From Paraprevotella clara YIT 11840 (GTDB lineage: Bacteria > Bacteroidota > Bacteroidia > Bacteroidales > Bacteroidaceae): DNA of 64,000 nt. Positions 7,068 to 14,625 of this stretch are shown one piece after another (positions within the stretch are counted from its first letter, which is position 1; each line of letters opens with the position of its first letter). Position numbers and translations under genes: made by a program. The notes under the pieces were generated by a model that saw only the letters and a list, made by a program, of their open reading frames with translations, did no database searches and was not told the origin of the DNA. The DNA is taken from the NCBI RefSeq assembly GCF_000233955.1, contig NZ_JH376577.1, forward strand, positions 32,239 to 96,238. The letters are read 5' to 3'.

Positions 7068-8522
7068 TTATTGTTGCAGGAAACCTTTACCTTTATCAGT
7101 AAGATAGTATTTCTGTTGCGGACTCTTGGAGCCTATGGGATAAAGTGAAAGGACCAAACCGGAATTTATTGCCGGATGGATATAGTTCTTTAAGAAATTC
7201 CTTTTATCTTTCATTCCCGTTTTCTCCATGATTTCTTTAGCAGAGAGAGTGTTGTTCCCAATAGCAGACAACAGTTTTCCTAACTGTGGGGTTACTGTGG
7301 GGTTACTATAGGGTTGCTGTGGGGTTGCTGTGGGGTCTTGTCCTACTGTAGTTCTTGTATAATGAAACACAATCCATACAGCATTGCCGTCGGTATGAAA
7401 CTCCGGATCCGGAATACCGACACGGCGACATTCGTTTACCATAAGGGCTATGCCACGTCCCCAACTCTCCAATACTGCACTTTTGTACAGCACATTGGCT
7501 ACTATCAGATTTTGTGGTTCGGAATTGTGGCCACCCAACAGTTTCTCAATGGTAATATCAGGCGGAAATGTTCCGCTGTTTTCAATCTCCACGCGGTCAT
7601 CATAGATAGCAATCCCGACTGAACTGCCGGGGCGATGGTAAACACGATGTGCAAAAGCATTTATGCAACATTCTCTCAATGCCTTATATGGCACATTCAG
7701 TTCCTCTTCTCTGTACAAACCTTCAATTTTACCGGAAAGGGACAAATGCTTGAAGAAAAATGCCATTGCAGCATCCAGCAAGTTGAATATATTGCCTGTC
7801 ACACGCTGATTATCTAAAAATTCATCTTTTGTCGTTCCTTTGAACCGGGCTAAACGGAGCAGACATTGGGGATAATGGTAGAAGTTTCGTCCGAATAGGA
7901 CAACGGAAGCATTGTTCAGCTTTCCATCATTCAACAAGTCAAATTTTTCAAGGATGGTTCGGACATCCTCCTGCATAGAACCTTCCGGCAAACGTCCGCC
8001 TCTGATTCCTCCACGTACTGCGCCCAAGATTGCCGTTTCGTCAAGGTCGGATATTTTCAAGCTGGGATTTTGCATGGAATCCCAAGCATAGGTTCCGCCT
8101 CGCTGCATAACCAACAGGTTGTATATACCCTGCGGCATGGCAGATGTAACGCTCTCTATCCGTTGATAAGCCCTCCCCTTATAGGTGAACGGGCGCATAT
8201 ATCGTTGTTCTTCCGCTGATAAAGCTATAACACTTTTGTTCGTTCCCGGAATGTCTGTATAGGATATATCAATGGTCGCAAACGGCTCGATTCGTCTGAT
8301 GGTTTCCGCAATATCGCGCTTCGTCTTGTCGCTCACTTCCTGACCGATAATCTTTCCCTTGTCGGTTACACCGAACAGCACCGTGCCGCCCGTACCGTTC
8401 AGGAAGGCACAAAGAGTTTCCATTCCACGCTCCAACTGCCCGGTAGTTTCTTTGAACTCAACTGTCCCGCCTTCGGCTCCGGCAATCAGTCCGTTCAATA
8501 TTTCGAGGTTATCTATTTTCAT
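7068..8522 (-). CDS. Schlafen/AlbA_2-domain ATP-binding protein with HTH tail
   Basis: This 484-aa protein has an N-terminal AlbA_2 (Schlafen-like, COG2865) domain: EGGTVEFKETTG near residue 17 and LNGTGGTVLFGVTDKG near 41-56. A GHKL-type ATPase part follows around 265-375 (NAFAHR, SWGRGIALM), then a C-terminal winged-helix region (residues about 415-484). Such proteins are usually annotated as transcriptional regulators or ATP-binding proteins; roles range from regulation to defence. The linker between ATPase and winged helix (about 395-413) is encoded by five 11-bp tandem repeats. A -7 box TAACTTTG lies 21 bp upstream of the start. It forms an operon with 6649-7062. Confidence 0.85.
   Translation of the reverse strand: MKIDNLEILNGLIAGAEGGTVEFKETTGQLERGMETLCAFLNGTGGTVLFGVTDKGKIIGQEVSDKTKRDIAETIRRIEPFATIDISYTDIPGTNKSVIALSAEEQRYMRPFTYKGRAYQRIESVTSAMPQGIYNLLVMQRGGTYAWDSMQNPSLKISDLDETAILGAVRGGIRGGRLPEGSMQEDVRTILEKFDLLNDGKLNNASVVLFGRNFYHYPQCLLRLARFKGTTKDEFLDNQRVTGNIFNLLDAAMAFFFKHLSLSGKIEGLYREEELNVPYKALRECCINAFAHRVYHRPGSSVGIAIYDDRVEIENSGTFPPDITIEKLLGGHNSEPQNLIVANVLYKSAVLESWGRGIALMVNECRRVGIPDPEFHTDGNAVWIVFHYTRTTVGQDPTATPQQPYSNPTVTPQLGKLLSAIGNNTLSAKEIMEKTGMKDKRNFLKNYIHPAINSGLVLSLYPIGSKSPQQKYYLTDKGKGFLQQ
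7284..7338. repeat. Five-copy 11-bp tandem repeat inside a coding region
   Basis: Units of CTGTGGGGTTA type run at 7284, 7295, 7306 (degenerate CTATAGGGTTG), 7317 and 7328. Because 11 is not a multiple of 3, gain or loss of one unit would shift the reading frame of the AlbA-type protein before its winged helix. Confidence 0.85.
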
Positions 8523-8542
8523 CCGTCATTGATTAATACTTG

Positions 8543-8550
8543 CAAAGTTA
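8543..8550 (-). promoter_or_regulatory. -7 box for the AlbA-type gene
   Basis: The minus strand reads TAACTTTG here, a perfect TAnnTTTG box, 20 bp before the ATG at 8522. This implies a very short leader. No good -33 TTTG was found at the expected spacing. Confidence 0.55.
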
Positions 8551-8650
8551 ATGATTTTAATCGGCTTTCCGGCAGATAATAGAGTGATTGTAAATGAAGA
8601 AGGATAAGAAACCGTATAATCCGGCCGCTTATCCTTTGTTTGGCATTCGT

Positions 8651-9262
8651 TTATCTCCTCATCCGCTCCAATTCATCGTCATGTCGCATCTTCGCGTTCA
8701 GTTTGTCCTGCATCTTTTCAAGGAAGTAGGTGCGACTGTCGCTTTTCCTGCGTTTGATGTCCGTATAGAAGCGGTAGCAGTCTTTGGACTCCACACCGAA
8801 AAAGGAATAGAGGACAGGGGCAAGCTCTTTCAGCGAAGCCTTGCCGCCATTGATGCAGCCGGTGGCGTAGAGGGCATAGATTAGCTCTACCAACTCGACG
8901 GCATTACCGGTCCATTGCAGGGCTGGGACTGTGGCTTTGGTTTCGGATGTGGATGTTAGTGGTGGCACGGAGGTAATTGCAGAAGCGGATACTATCTTCT
9001 GCATCTTTCGGATGAAGGATAACGCCTTGCGGATATACACAGTGACGACATTCTCCTCCGATACCGACAAGTTCTGTGGATGGTGCTGTAATTCGATTTC
9101 GGCAAAAGCCAACGCCACAATAATATGCTTGGCATCATTGCCGCCGTAGCACAGGTTTATTACTTCCTGCACGAATCCGCCGTATGCCGTTTCCGTGCTA
9201 CCGTTGTCTTTTCCGTTTATCATGGCGAAAAACTGTGTTTCCGCCAGTATGAGATGGTTCAT
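8651..9262 (-). CDS. rteC: RteC, ICE excision/transfer regulator
   Basis: This 203-aa cytosolic DNA-binding protein belongs to the RteC family. The conserved core is visible near residues 110-150 (LQWTGNAVELVELIYAL, then YATGCINGGKASLKEL) with the C-terminal FYTDIKRRKSDSRTYFLEKM. In CTnDOT, RteB activates rteC and RteC then activates the excision operon (xis2c, xis2d, orf3, exc). The upstream region has a sigma-54-like core, a 22-bp palindrome and three 17-bp operators, so this promoter is richly regulated. The excision genes likely to be its targets are at 30-35 kb. Confidence 0.92.
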   Translation of the reverse strand: MNHLILAETQFFAMINGKDNGSTETAYGGFVQEVINLCYGGNDAKHIIVALAFAEIELQHHPQNLSVSEENVVTVYIRKALSFIRKMQKIVSASAITSVPPLTSTSETKATVPALQWTGNAVELVELIYALYATGCINGGKASLKELAPVLYSFFGVESKDCYRFYTDIKRRKSDSRTYFLEKMQDKLNAKMRHDDELERMRR

Positions 9263-9294
9263 TATCTTTTCTGTTTTGAGGGTTTACACTTGTT

Positions 9295-9316
9295 TATCAG
9301 TGTGCGCACACTGATA
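9295..9316. promoter_or_regulatory. Perfect 22-bp palindrome upstream of rteC
   Basis: Arms TATCAGTGTGC and GCACACTGATA abut with no spacer. It lies 33-54 bp before the rteC ATG and would cover the start of the transcript if the sigma-54-like core at 9322-9337 is used. It could be an operator or a 5' RNA hairpin. Confidence 0.7.
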
Positions 9317-9321
9317 TATGG

Positions 9322-9337
9322 TGCAAATCATAGCCCT
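9322..9337 (-). promoter_or_regulatory. Sigma-54-like promoter core for rteC
   Basis: The minus strand reads AGGGCTATGATTTGCA, which has the GG-N10-GC spacing of -24/-12 promoters and the TTTGCA end. RteB carries the GAFTGA loop of sigma-54 activators, so this is a plausible RteB-driven promoter. The same bases include a near TAnnTTTG box with one extra base, so a housekeeping promoter is an alternative. Confidence 0.5.
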
Positions 9338-9436
9338 AAACACGAGAAAAGATTGTGAGAAAATTGTACTACATTGTTTTTCAGAAAGATAAAATTCAAA
9401 AATAATTTTATCCTTGATTGCATCCCTTGTGAAATG

Positions 9437-9506
9437 TGTTCAGATTCTGAACATGTGTTCACTTTCTGAGCACGGAAATCCCGCCAAGATGTTCATAATC
9501 TGAACA
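9437..9506. promoter_or_regulatory. Three 17-bp palindromic operators upstream of rteC
   Basis: TGTTCAGATTCTGAACA (9437-9453), TGTTCACTTTCTGAGCA (9456-9472, one arm imperfect) and TGTTCATAATCTGAACA (9490-9506) share the pattern TGTTCA-N5-TGAACA. Starts are 19 and 34 bp apart. They lie 100-185 bp upstream of the putative -12 element, the distance typical for enhancer sites of NtrC-type activators such as RteB. Confidence 0.75.
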
Positions 9507-9508
9507 TT

Positions 9509-9922
9509 TTATGCCCGTGGCTCTTTATGATAGGTAAGCCGGATTACTCCGTCCCTATAAGTTTTGTTCTCCATAAGCCGCCAGTCATTCATAGGTAGTG
9601 CTGACTTGAAAAAATGCGCTCCGTTTCCGTCGATGGTTGGAACAACGTATAGTATGATTTCATCTATCACGTTCATCCGTAACAGTCCGTTGGCATATTC
9701 GGTATTCCCGGCAGTTACTTCCAACAAATGGCAAATGCTTCCACCTTCCTCCCTCCATTCTTGAAGCACGGATACCGAATAGTCGGATGTCAGCTTATAC
9801 AGGGCATTGGCACGTATTTCATCCATACCGTAATCTTCGGTTTGAAGCAACCGCTTCCGGGGATGCAGTTTCATCGGACAGCCATCTATTGAGATAACGG
9901 CAAGTAATTGTATTTTCGCCAT
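9509..9922 (-). CDS. RibD C-terminal / dihydrofolate reductase-like protein
   Basis: This 137-aa protein starts at ATG 9922 (MAKIQLLAVISIDGC); the longer frame upstream overlaps a structured leader and is rejected. It shows the N-terminal strand of the RibD-C/DHFR fold and, near residues 92-103, VIDEIILYVVPTI followed by GNGAHFF, typical of the NADPH-binding half of RibD_C proteins. It is shorter than usual DHFR (about 160 aa) and its substrate is unknown. Similar reductase genes occur beside rteC in some Bacteroidales ICEs. It has a promoter at 10175 and a 245-nt leader with an intrinsic terminator just before the gene. Confidence 0.75.
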   Translation of the reverse strand: MAKIQLLAVISIDGCPMKLHPRKRLLQTEDYGMDEIRANALYKLTSDYSVSVLQEWREEGGSICHLLEVTAGNTEYANGLLRMNVIDEIILYVVPTIDGNGAHFFKSALPMNDWRLMENKTYRDGVIRLTYHKEPRA

Positions 9923-9951
9923 AACGTATTTTCTTTCCTTTTTGGCGAGGC

Positions 9952-9981
9952 AAAAAAGTAGCGTGCAATTCACACTACTTT
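9952..9981 (-). terminator. Leader terminator just before the RibD-like gene
   Basis: On the minus strand an 11-bp stem (AAAGTAGTGTG with CACGCTACTTT, one G-T wobble, 5-nt loop) is followed by six T's. It stands 30 bp before the RibD-like ATG, downstream of the folded leader, so it looks like a regulated attenuator. Confidence 0.65.
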
Positions 9982-9993
9982 CAAGCGATGGCT

Positions 9994-10137
9994 CTGGTAA
10001 AGCCTTTACGGAGAGTACGTGAATGCACGCTATGCGTAAGCATAGCATAAGCATCACGCAATCGTCTCCGTAGTTTCAATTTACCAGATTTTCGCTCGAA
10101 ACGCCTTGCGGTCTTATGTCTATATCATCGGCGAAAA
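9994..10137 (-). ncRNA. Structured leader RNA, possible cis-regulatory element
   Basis: Nested pairings span 9994-10087: P1 9994-10001/10080-10087 (8 bp), P2 10007-10014/10065-10072 (8 bp), P3 10018-10026/10051-10058 (8 bp, one bulge) and P4 10029-10035/10040-10046 (7 bp, GTAA loop on + strand). A further 7-bp stem is at 10089-10095/10131-10137. Internal loops are asymmetric, as in riboswitch-type RNAs. With the promoter at 10175 and the terminator at 9952-9981 it forms a promoter-fold-terminator-gene layout. I do not match it to a known riboswitch class. Confidence 0.55.
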
Positions 10138-10174
10138 GTTACCCGATCGCCTGCTATTTTCTGAAATACAATTG

Positions 10175-10182
10175 CAAAGTTA
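10175..10182 (-). promoter_or_regulatory. -7 box for the RibD-like gene leader
   Basis: The minus strand reads TAACTTTG. It is 33 bp past the rteB stop and would start a transcript of about 245 nt before the RibD-like ATG, covering the structured leader. Confidence 0.55.
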
Positions 10183-10214
10183 ATCAATTATTGCCATTTA
10201 CAGCCATACTCCGG

Positions 10215-11522
10215 TCAGTTTTCTTCATTCAATCCATACTCTACCAATTTATTATACAGCGTTGTCCTGCCGATACCCAGTATCTTTGCAGCCATTTTCT
10301 TGTTACCGGCTGCTTGTTTCAAAGCACGCAGGATACGTCCTCTTTCTTCATCCCCGCTCTTCAATGTAAAACAAGCGGAAGTAGCGGACGGTTCATTGTC
10401 AAGTTCCAAATCGGCTTCGGTTATCATATCGCCTTCTGATTGCAGGACTGCCGTCTGTATCTTCTGTTTCAACTCGCGCACGTTGCCCGGCCACGCATGG
10501 GCGAGCAGGGCATTACGGGCAGATGCGGCAAACCCTTTTACTTCACGTTCCAACTCACGGTTTGCCATTTCACGGAAGAACTCGGCCAATGGCATGATGT
10601 CTTCCGGGCAGTCGCGCAAGGGCGGCATGGTTATCACATACTCCTGCAAGCGATAGAGCAAATCCTGCCGGAACCGCTTTTCCGTTACGGCTTTCTGCAA
10701 ATCCTCGTTGGTTGCAGCCACTATCCTCACGTTGGCTGTTTTGTCCTCCTTTGCACCGACGGGACGGTAACGGCGTTCCTGTATGGCGCGGAGCAGCATC
10801 TGTTGCATCTCCATTGTTAGGTTGCCCACTTCGTCAAGGAACAGCGTGCCGCCATCCGCTTCCAGAAAATACCCCGTCTTGTTTGCTTCGGCACCAGTAA
10901 ACGCACCCTTGACGTGTCCGAAGAAGGCGGATTGTATCAATGACGGGGACAAGGCTCCGCAGTCCACTGCCACAAAAGGTTTATCGGCAAGTTTGCTTTG
11001 TTGGTGTATATGTTGTGCGATATGTTCCTTGCCCGTACCGTTCTCGCCCAGTATCAGCACGCTCATCCGGGTGGTGGCTACAAGGCGCACACGTTTCTTG
11101 ATTTTCTGATAGGCTTCGCCCTGCCGGACGAATATCGGAATGTTCCATTGTAGTCGCTTTTCATGTTCTTTTTGCAGGGTGCGGATAAGCGGTATCAGTT
11201 TATCCTCCAACAACTGTTTCTGTATGTAATCCTTTGAGCCGAGCTTCATACTTTCCACTGCCGTATGCACCTCCCCGTAATTGGTCATAACGATAAACAC
11301 CTGCTGTTTGTCGTTGGCACGCATCCACCGTAACAACTCTATGCTTTCACCGTCGGGGAGGCGTAGGTCGGCAACGACAATATCATCCACCTCTGACTTT
11401 GCCAATAGTTTCTTGGCAGTGGCAAGATTATATGCCGACATAGTATCGAAGCTGTCTTTCTTCAGCAGGTTGCAGACATAATCGTTATAGACGGGGTTGT
11501 CCTCAATCACAAATACTTTCAT
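10215..11522 (-). CDS. rteB: RteB, NtrC-type response regulator
   Basis: Start is set at ATG 11522 because AAAGGAGGTTGTCGG directly precedes it; a start 27 bp upstream lacks this. The 435-aa protein has a receiver domain (residues 1-115, DLRLPDGES with phospho-Asp near 53), a sigma-54-interacting AAA+ domain (Walker A GENGTGKE near 164, GAFTGA near 207, Walker B GTLFLDEVGNL near 225) and a Fis-type HTH tail (AAKILGIGRTTLYNKL). In CTnDOT RteA phosphorylates RteB, which then activates rteC. It overlaps the end of rteA by 20 bp. Confidence 0.95.
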   Translation of the reverse strand: MKVFVIEDNPVYNDYVCNLLKKDSFDTMSAYNLATAKKLLAKSEVDDIVVADLRLPDGESIELLRWMRANDKQQVFIVMTNYGEVHTAVESMKLGSKDYIQKQLLEDKLIPLIRTLQKEHEKRLQWNIPIFVRQGEAYQKIKKRVRLVATTRMSVLILGENGTGKEHIAQHIHQQSKLADKPFVAVDCGALSPSLIQSAFFGHVKGAFTGAEANKTGYFLEADGGTLFLDEVGNLTMEMQQMLLRAIQERRYRPVGAKEDKTANVRIVAATNEDLQKAVTEKRFRQDLLYRLQEYVITMPPLRDCPEDIMPLAEFFREMANRELEREVKGFAASARNALLAHAWPGNVRELKQKIQTAVLQSEGDMITEADLELDNEPSATSACFTLKSGDEERGRILRALKQAAGNKKMAAKILGIGRTTLYNKLVEYGLNEEN

Positions 11523-13848
11523 CCGACAACCTCCTTTCCTTTTGCGCAAGTTCTATGATAACTGTTCCCATACGAAGCATGGCATCCACGCATTTCCGCA
11601 ATTCCATTTCGGAACATTCAGATTCTTGATGCAGCAGTTCATACAGGTTCCACAAGGGTTTGTCAGCACGGATAACAGCCCATGAACTTCGCTGACGGTG
11701 CATCCATTCGTCCAACGCCTTGCGGTCATTCCTCTCCATGATTTCCCGGACAGCCTGCATATCCTTTTCTGTTTCGGTTATCAAACGGTCGAGCATCGCC
11801 CGTTTGTCACCATATGCAAGCAGAGAGGACAAGTCGGGAAGTTCATCCTTGTCCGTACTTGTCAAAAGGCATTTGTCTGATACAGCAACCAGTTCGGAAA
11901 TGGAAAATGGCTTGAACAGGCAGGCGGTAAATCCATTTTCCAACAGCTCCTCTTCGCTGCAACTGCCGGAGGCGGTCGCCACGACAATGGGAATCTCTTT
12001 CGAGTTGCTGACACTTGACGAGCGTAACAACTCCAACACCTCATAGCCGTTAATCTCCGGCATTTTCATATCGGTTATCATGAGGTCGTATGTGTGCTGC
12101 CGCATGGCTTCCATTGCATCGCCAATAGTGGTGAACGTGTCGCAATGCACACCTATACCAGCATACATTTCCTTTGTCATGGATAATACCATCGGATTGT
12201 CGTCCAATACGATGACAGAATAAGGTCTTTCTATATGAGCCAGACTTTCTGCGGCTGTCTGTTCTTCAATACCAATATCGGCAGTGTTCATTGGCAACTC
12301 CACAGTAAAACGACTGCCTTCTCCTTTTTCGCTTTCCAAGCGTATAGTGCCGCCAAGCATCCCGACTATCTGTTTCACAATGCTTAACCCCAATCCGAAA
12401 CCGTCTTGCGTGGCGGCGTTGGAAAGCCGCTCGAACGCTCCGAACACTCGCTGTTGTTCTTCCGCACTCATGCCGGTTCCGGTGTCCTCTACTACAAGGG
12501 TCAGCCTATTGCCGTCATAGCTTATGACAAGTGAAACGCTTCCGGCATTCGTGAACTTGACGGCATTGCCCAGCAGGTTGTCGCATATCTGTATGATGCG
12601 CTCCTTGTCGCCATTCAGGATAATACCCTCCGGGCACTCGATGGTAAGTTTAAGATCTTTTGCTTCTGCTTGTTGCGTAAACTCCGTTTGCAACAGCTCC
12701 GCGATGTTTTCCAAACGAAACGGACGGACATTCGCCTGTTCCTTGCCGCTGTCCAAGCGGAAGAAGTCAAGCAGGGAGTTGAGCATGTCGGTCATTCTCT
12801 TGGAGGCTTGCAGGATATTGTCCGCATAACCGCTTATCTTTTCTTCTTCGTTGTCCTGCATCAGTTCCGCATATCCATGTATGGCAGTCAGTGGTGTGCG
12901 TAGCTCGTGGGTGATGGTGTGCATCGCTTTCTTGCGTGAGGCTATCAACGATTCGTTTTGTTTTACTGACTTTTGCAGTTGCCCGATTAAATCTGTTGTC
13001 TTACGTTTGTACTGCTTGATGCGGGTGGCATAGCGGTGAATGATGATGTATGAAATAATGAGCAACAGCAGCATGACACCCGTTATGATACCTACCTGCA
13101 AGAACGACTTTTCACGCATAGCGGATATTTCCGCCTCACGTTCCTGCAAGTCAGCCTGCACCTTGTGGTCCATCTGCTGGATAAGGGTTTGCAGTTGGCG
13201 GTTCAGTTCCGCATTGCGGCTGGCAAGGCTGTCGGCATATTCCGACAGACGATGGCTTTGGGCACGTTGTTGCGCTATCATATCACGGTTCAGTGTGTAG
13301 AGCATCGTGGTGGTGGTCGTCGGAGGTGCTTCCTGTTTCTTGCCGAACAACCCGAGAAAACCTTTCCTCCTCTGTTTCTTCGGCTCTTCCTGCCTGCTCG
13401 TTTGCACTATCACCGGCACCTGCTTGGCTATCCGGCGGTTGATGTCCGCCTGTTGTTCCAGAGCCTCCATGATGGCGCACAGCCGCTTTTCCTTGTCCTC
13501 CAGCAAGTGGCGCACGCTGTCTATGCGCACCGATTCGTAATGGCTCTTGAAGCGGCAAAGCATACTATCCACCGTCATCCGTTGCCGCCGGTATGCCGCC
13601 ACATCCTTATCGTCCCATTCCAGCACCGACTCGCCCAAAAGAGACAACTCCACCACACCCACATACGCATCGTGTGTTTCCTTGCGGAAGCGGTTGATTT
13701 CACGGTTCTCCCGTTCCAGCAACTCCAAGTCGCGCCATTCTCCGAGCCACGTGCAGATGATGCCGCCCACCAGCAGGACTATCAACAGATAGCCTGCGGC
13801 AAGCAGCTTGCGGAAATGCTTGGTAGTGGTAACGAATTGTTCGCTCAT
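11503..13848 (-). CDS. rteA: RteA, hybrid sensor histidine kinase
   Basis: This 781-aa membrane kinase has two transmembrane segments (about residues 16-36 and 250-270) flanking a coiled sensor region. A HisKA domain follows (ITHELRTPLTAIHG near 313), then HATPase (DNLLGNAVKFTN, GTGMSAEE, GFGLGLSIV), a receiver domain (VLDDNPM near 548, ITDMKMPEING near 590) and a C-terminal Hpt-like helical part where MHRQRSSW resembles the Hpt phospho-histidine motif. It pairs with RteB. In CTnDOT this operon starts with tetQ; here no tetQ is present and rteA instead follows the DUF2589 operon by 21 bp. Confidence 0.94.
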   Translation of the reverse strand: MSEQFVTTTKHFRKLLAAGYLLIVLLVGGIICTWLGEWRDLELLERENREINRFRKETHDAYVGVVELSLLGESVLEWDDKDVAAYRRQRMTVDSMLCRFKSHYESVRIDSVRHLLEDKEKRLCAIMEALEQQADINRRIAKQVPVIVQTSRQEEPKKQRRKGFLGLFGKKQEAPPTTTTTMLYTLNRDMIAQQRAQSHRLSEYADSLASRNAELNRQLQTLIQQMDHKVQADLQEREAEISAMREKSFLQVGIITGVMLLLLIISYIIIHRYATRIKQYKRKTTDLIGQLQKSVKQNESLIASRKKAMHTITHELRTPLTAIHGYAELMQDNEEEKISGYADNILQASKRMTDMLNSLLDFFRLDSGKEQANVRPFRLENIAELLQTEFTQQAEAKDLKLTIECPEGIILNGDKERIIQICDNLLGNAVKFTNAGSVSLVISYDGNRLTLVVEDTGTGMSAEEQQRVFGAFERLSNAATQDGFGLGLSIVKQIVGMLGGTIRLESEKGEGSRFTVELPMNTADIGIEEQTAAESLAHIERPYSVIVLDDNPMVLSMTKEMYAGIGVHCDTFTTIGDAMEAMRQHTYDLMITDMKMPEINGYEVLELLRSSSVSNSKEIPIVVATASGSCSEEELLENGFTACLFKPFSISELVAVSDKCLLTSTDKDELPDLSSLLAYGDKRAMLDRLITETEKDMQAVREIMERNDRKALDEWMHRQRSSWAVIRADKPLWNLYELLHQESECSEMELRKCVDAMLRMGTVIIELAQKERRLSDESICD

Positions 13849-13869
13849 TTGCTGTTTGTGTAAATACCG

Positions 13870-13998
13870 TTATTTAAAATACGCATATAGGTCGTGGAAC
13901 TTCGCAGGTTCATGGATGAGAATGGCGGCCATGCTGCCTATGACCGCCACCAGAATTATATATCCGAATAGAATTCTACTCCTCAATGAAACAACCAT
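13870..13998 (-). pseudogene. 42-aa membrane stub resembling an RteA N-terminus
   Basis: A short ORF (ATG 13998, RBS GGGAAG) encodes 42 residues with one strong membrane segment (SRILFGYIILVAVIGSMAAI). The pattern LRSRILFGYIILVAVIGSMA followed by a HE-containing end is like the signal anchor of RteA-type histidine kinases, from my memory of the family; the intact rteA next door has a related but different start (LAAGYLLIVLLVGGI). It ends in a TAA 21 bp before rteA. It may be the remnant of a second, replaced kinase, or a real small membrane protein. Confidence 0.5.
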
Positions 13999-14027
13999 TC
14001 TTCCCTTATTTACAATTGTTATAATTA

Positions 14028-14621
14028 TTAAGGCATCTGACCACCGGCGATAGATGGAATTTCTGTTAGTATGGGATTTCTCGGGATTGAGTTAAAAATT
14101 CTTTGGCCACGTATGGCTTGACTTGGAGGAGCGTTTTCATTTACATCAAGCCGATAACATCTATCGTTAAATGTTATAATTCCCCAAATACCAATTGTTC
14201 CTGGGATTCTCGCCAATCCTTCAGTAGGTTTAAAAAGAACAACATTATCTATTATTCGATTTTTAACCGCCCGATTCCATGATGTTTTAATACTATTGTT
14301 AGGCGTTGGAATATGAGCAACATACCTAATGCCATTGTGCCTAAAACTGGCCATATAACACCCCGAAAAACCTGAACTTAAAGTATCTATGCCATTTGAA
14401 GCAACGACTGCTATTCTATCCGCAATATATATGACACAGGCATAGTCTAATCTAAGAAAACGATAGTTACGGGTATATCCTTTTATTTGAAATGTCAAAT
14501 TACTTTGCGTGACAATCGGAGGGGTCAAACCTGCATTATAAATATTTTGATAATGAAACCGTGCAATATTTGTCATTACTGCTTGACTGTTTGGCAATCT
14601 TAATGCTTGAATCAAATTCAT
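14028..14621 (-). CDS. Unknown protein with CNF-like SGC/His signature
   Basis: This 197-aa protein has no signal peptide or membrane helix. I do not recognise it at family level. Residues 82-104 read SSGFSGC, then a short strand, then RYVAHI: Cys88 lies in an SGC motif and His103 is exactly 15 residues later. CNF1-type glutamine deamidases use Cys866 in an SGC motif and His881, the same 15-residue step, and BLF1 has a similar LSGC. That is a motif-level analogy only. The gene is AT-rich, starts 4 bp after the DUF2589 gene stop and is surely in the same operon. Confidence 0.65.
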   Translation of the reverse strand: MNLIQALRLPNSQAVMTNIARFHYQNIYNAGLTPPIVTQSNLTFQIKGYTRNYRFLRLDYACVIYIADRIAVVASNGIDTLSSGFSGCYMASFRHNGIRYVAHIPTPNNSIKTSWNRAVKNRIIDNVVLFKPTEGLARIPGTIGIWGIITFNDRCYRLDVNENAPPSQAIRGQRIFNSIPRNPILTEIPSIAGGQMP

Positions 14622-14625
14622 ATAT

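Noticed and set aside
9923..10057. Longer start of the RibD-like gene
   Set aside because: It would run through the terminator hairpin and P4 stem; ATG 9922 gives the family N-terminus.
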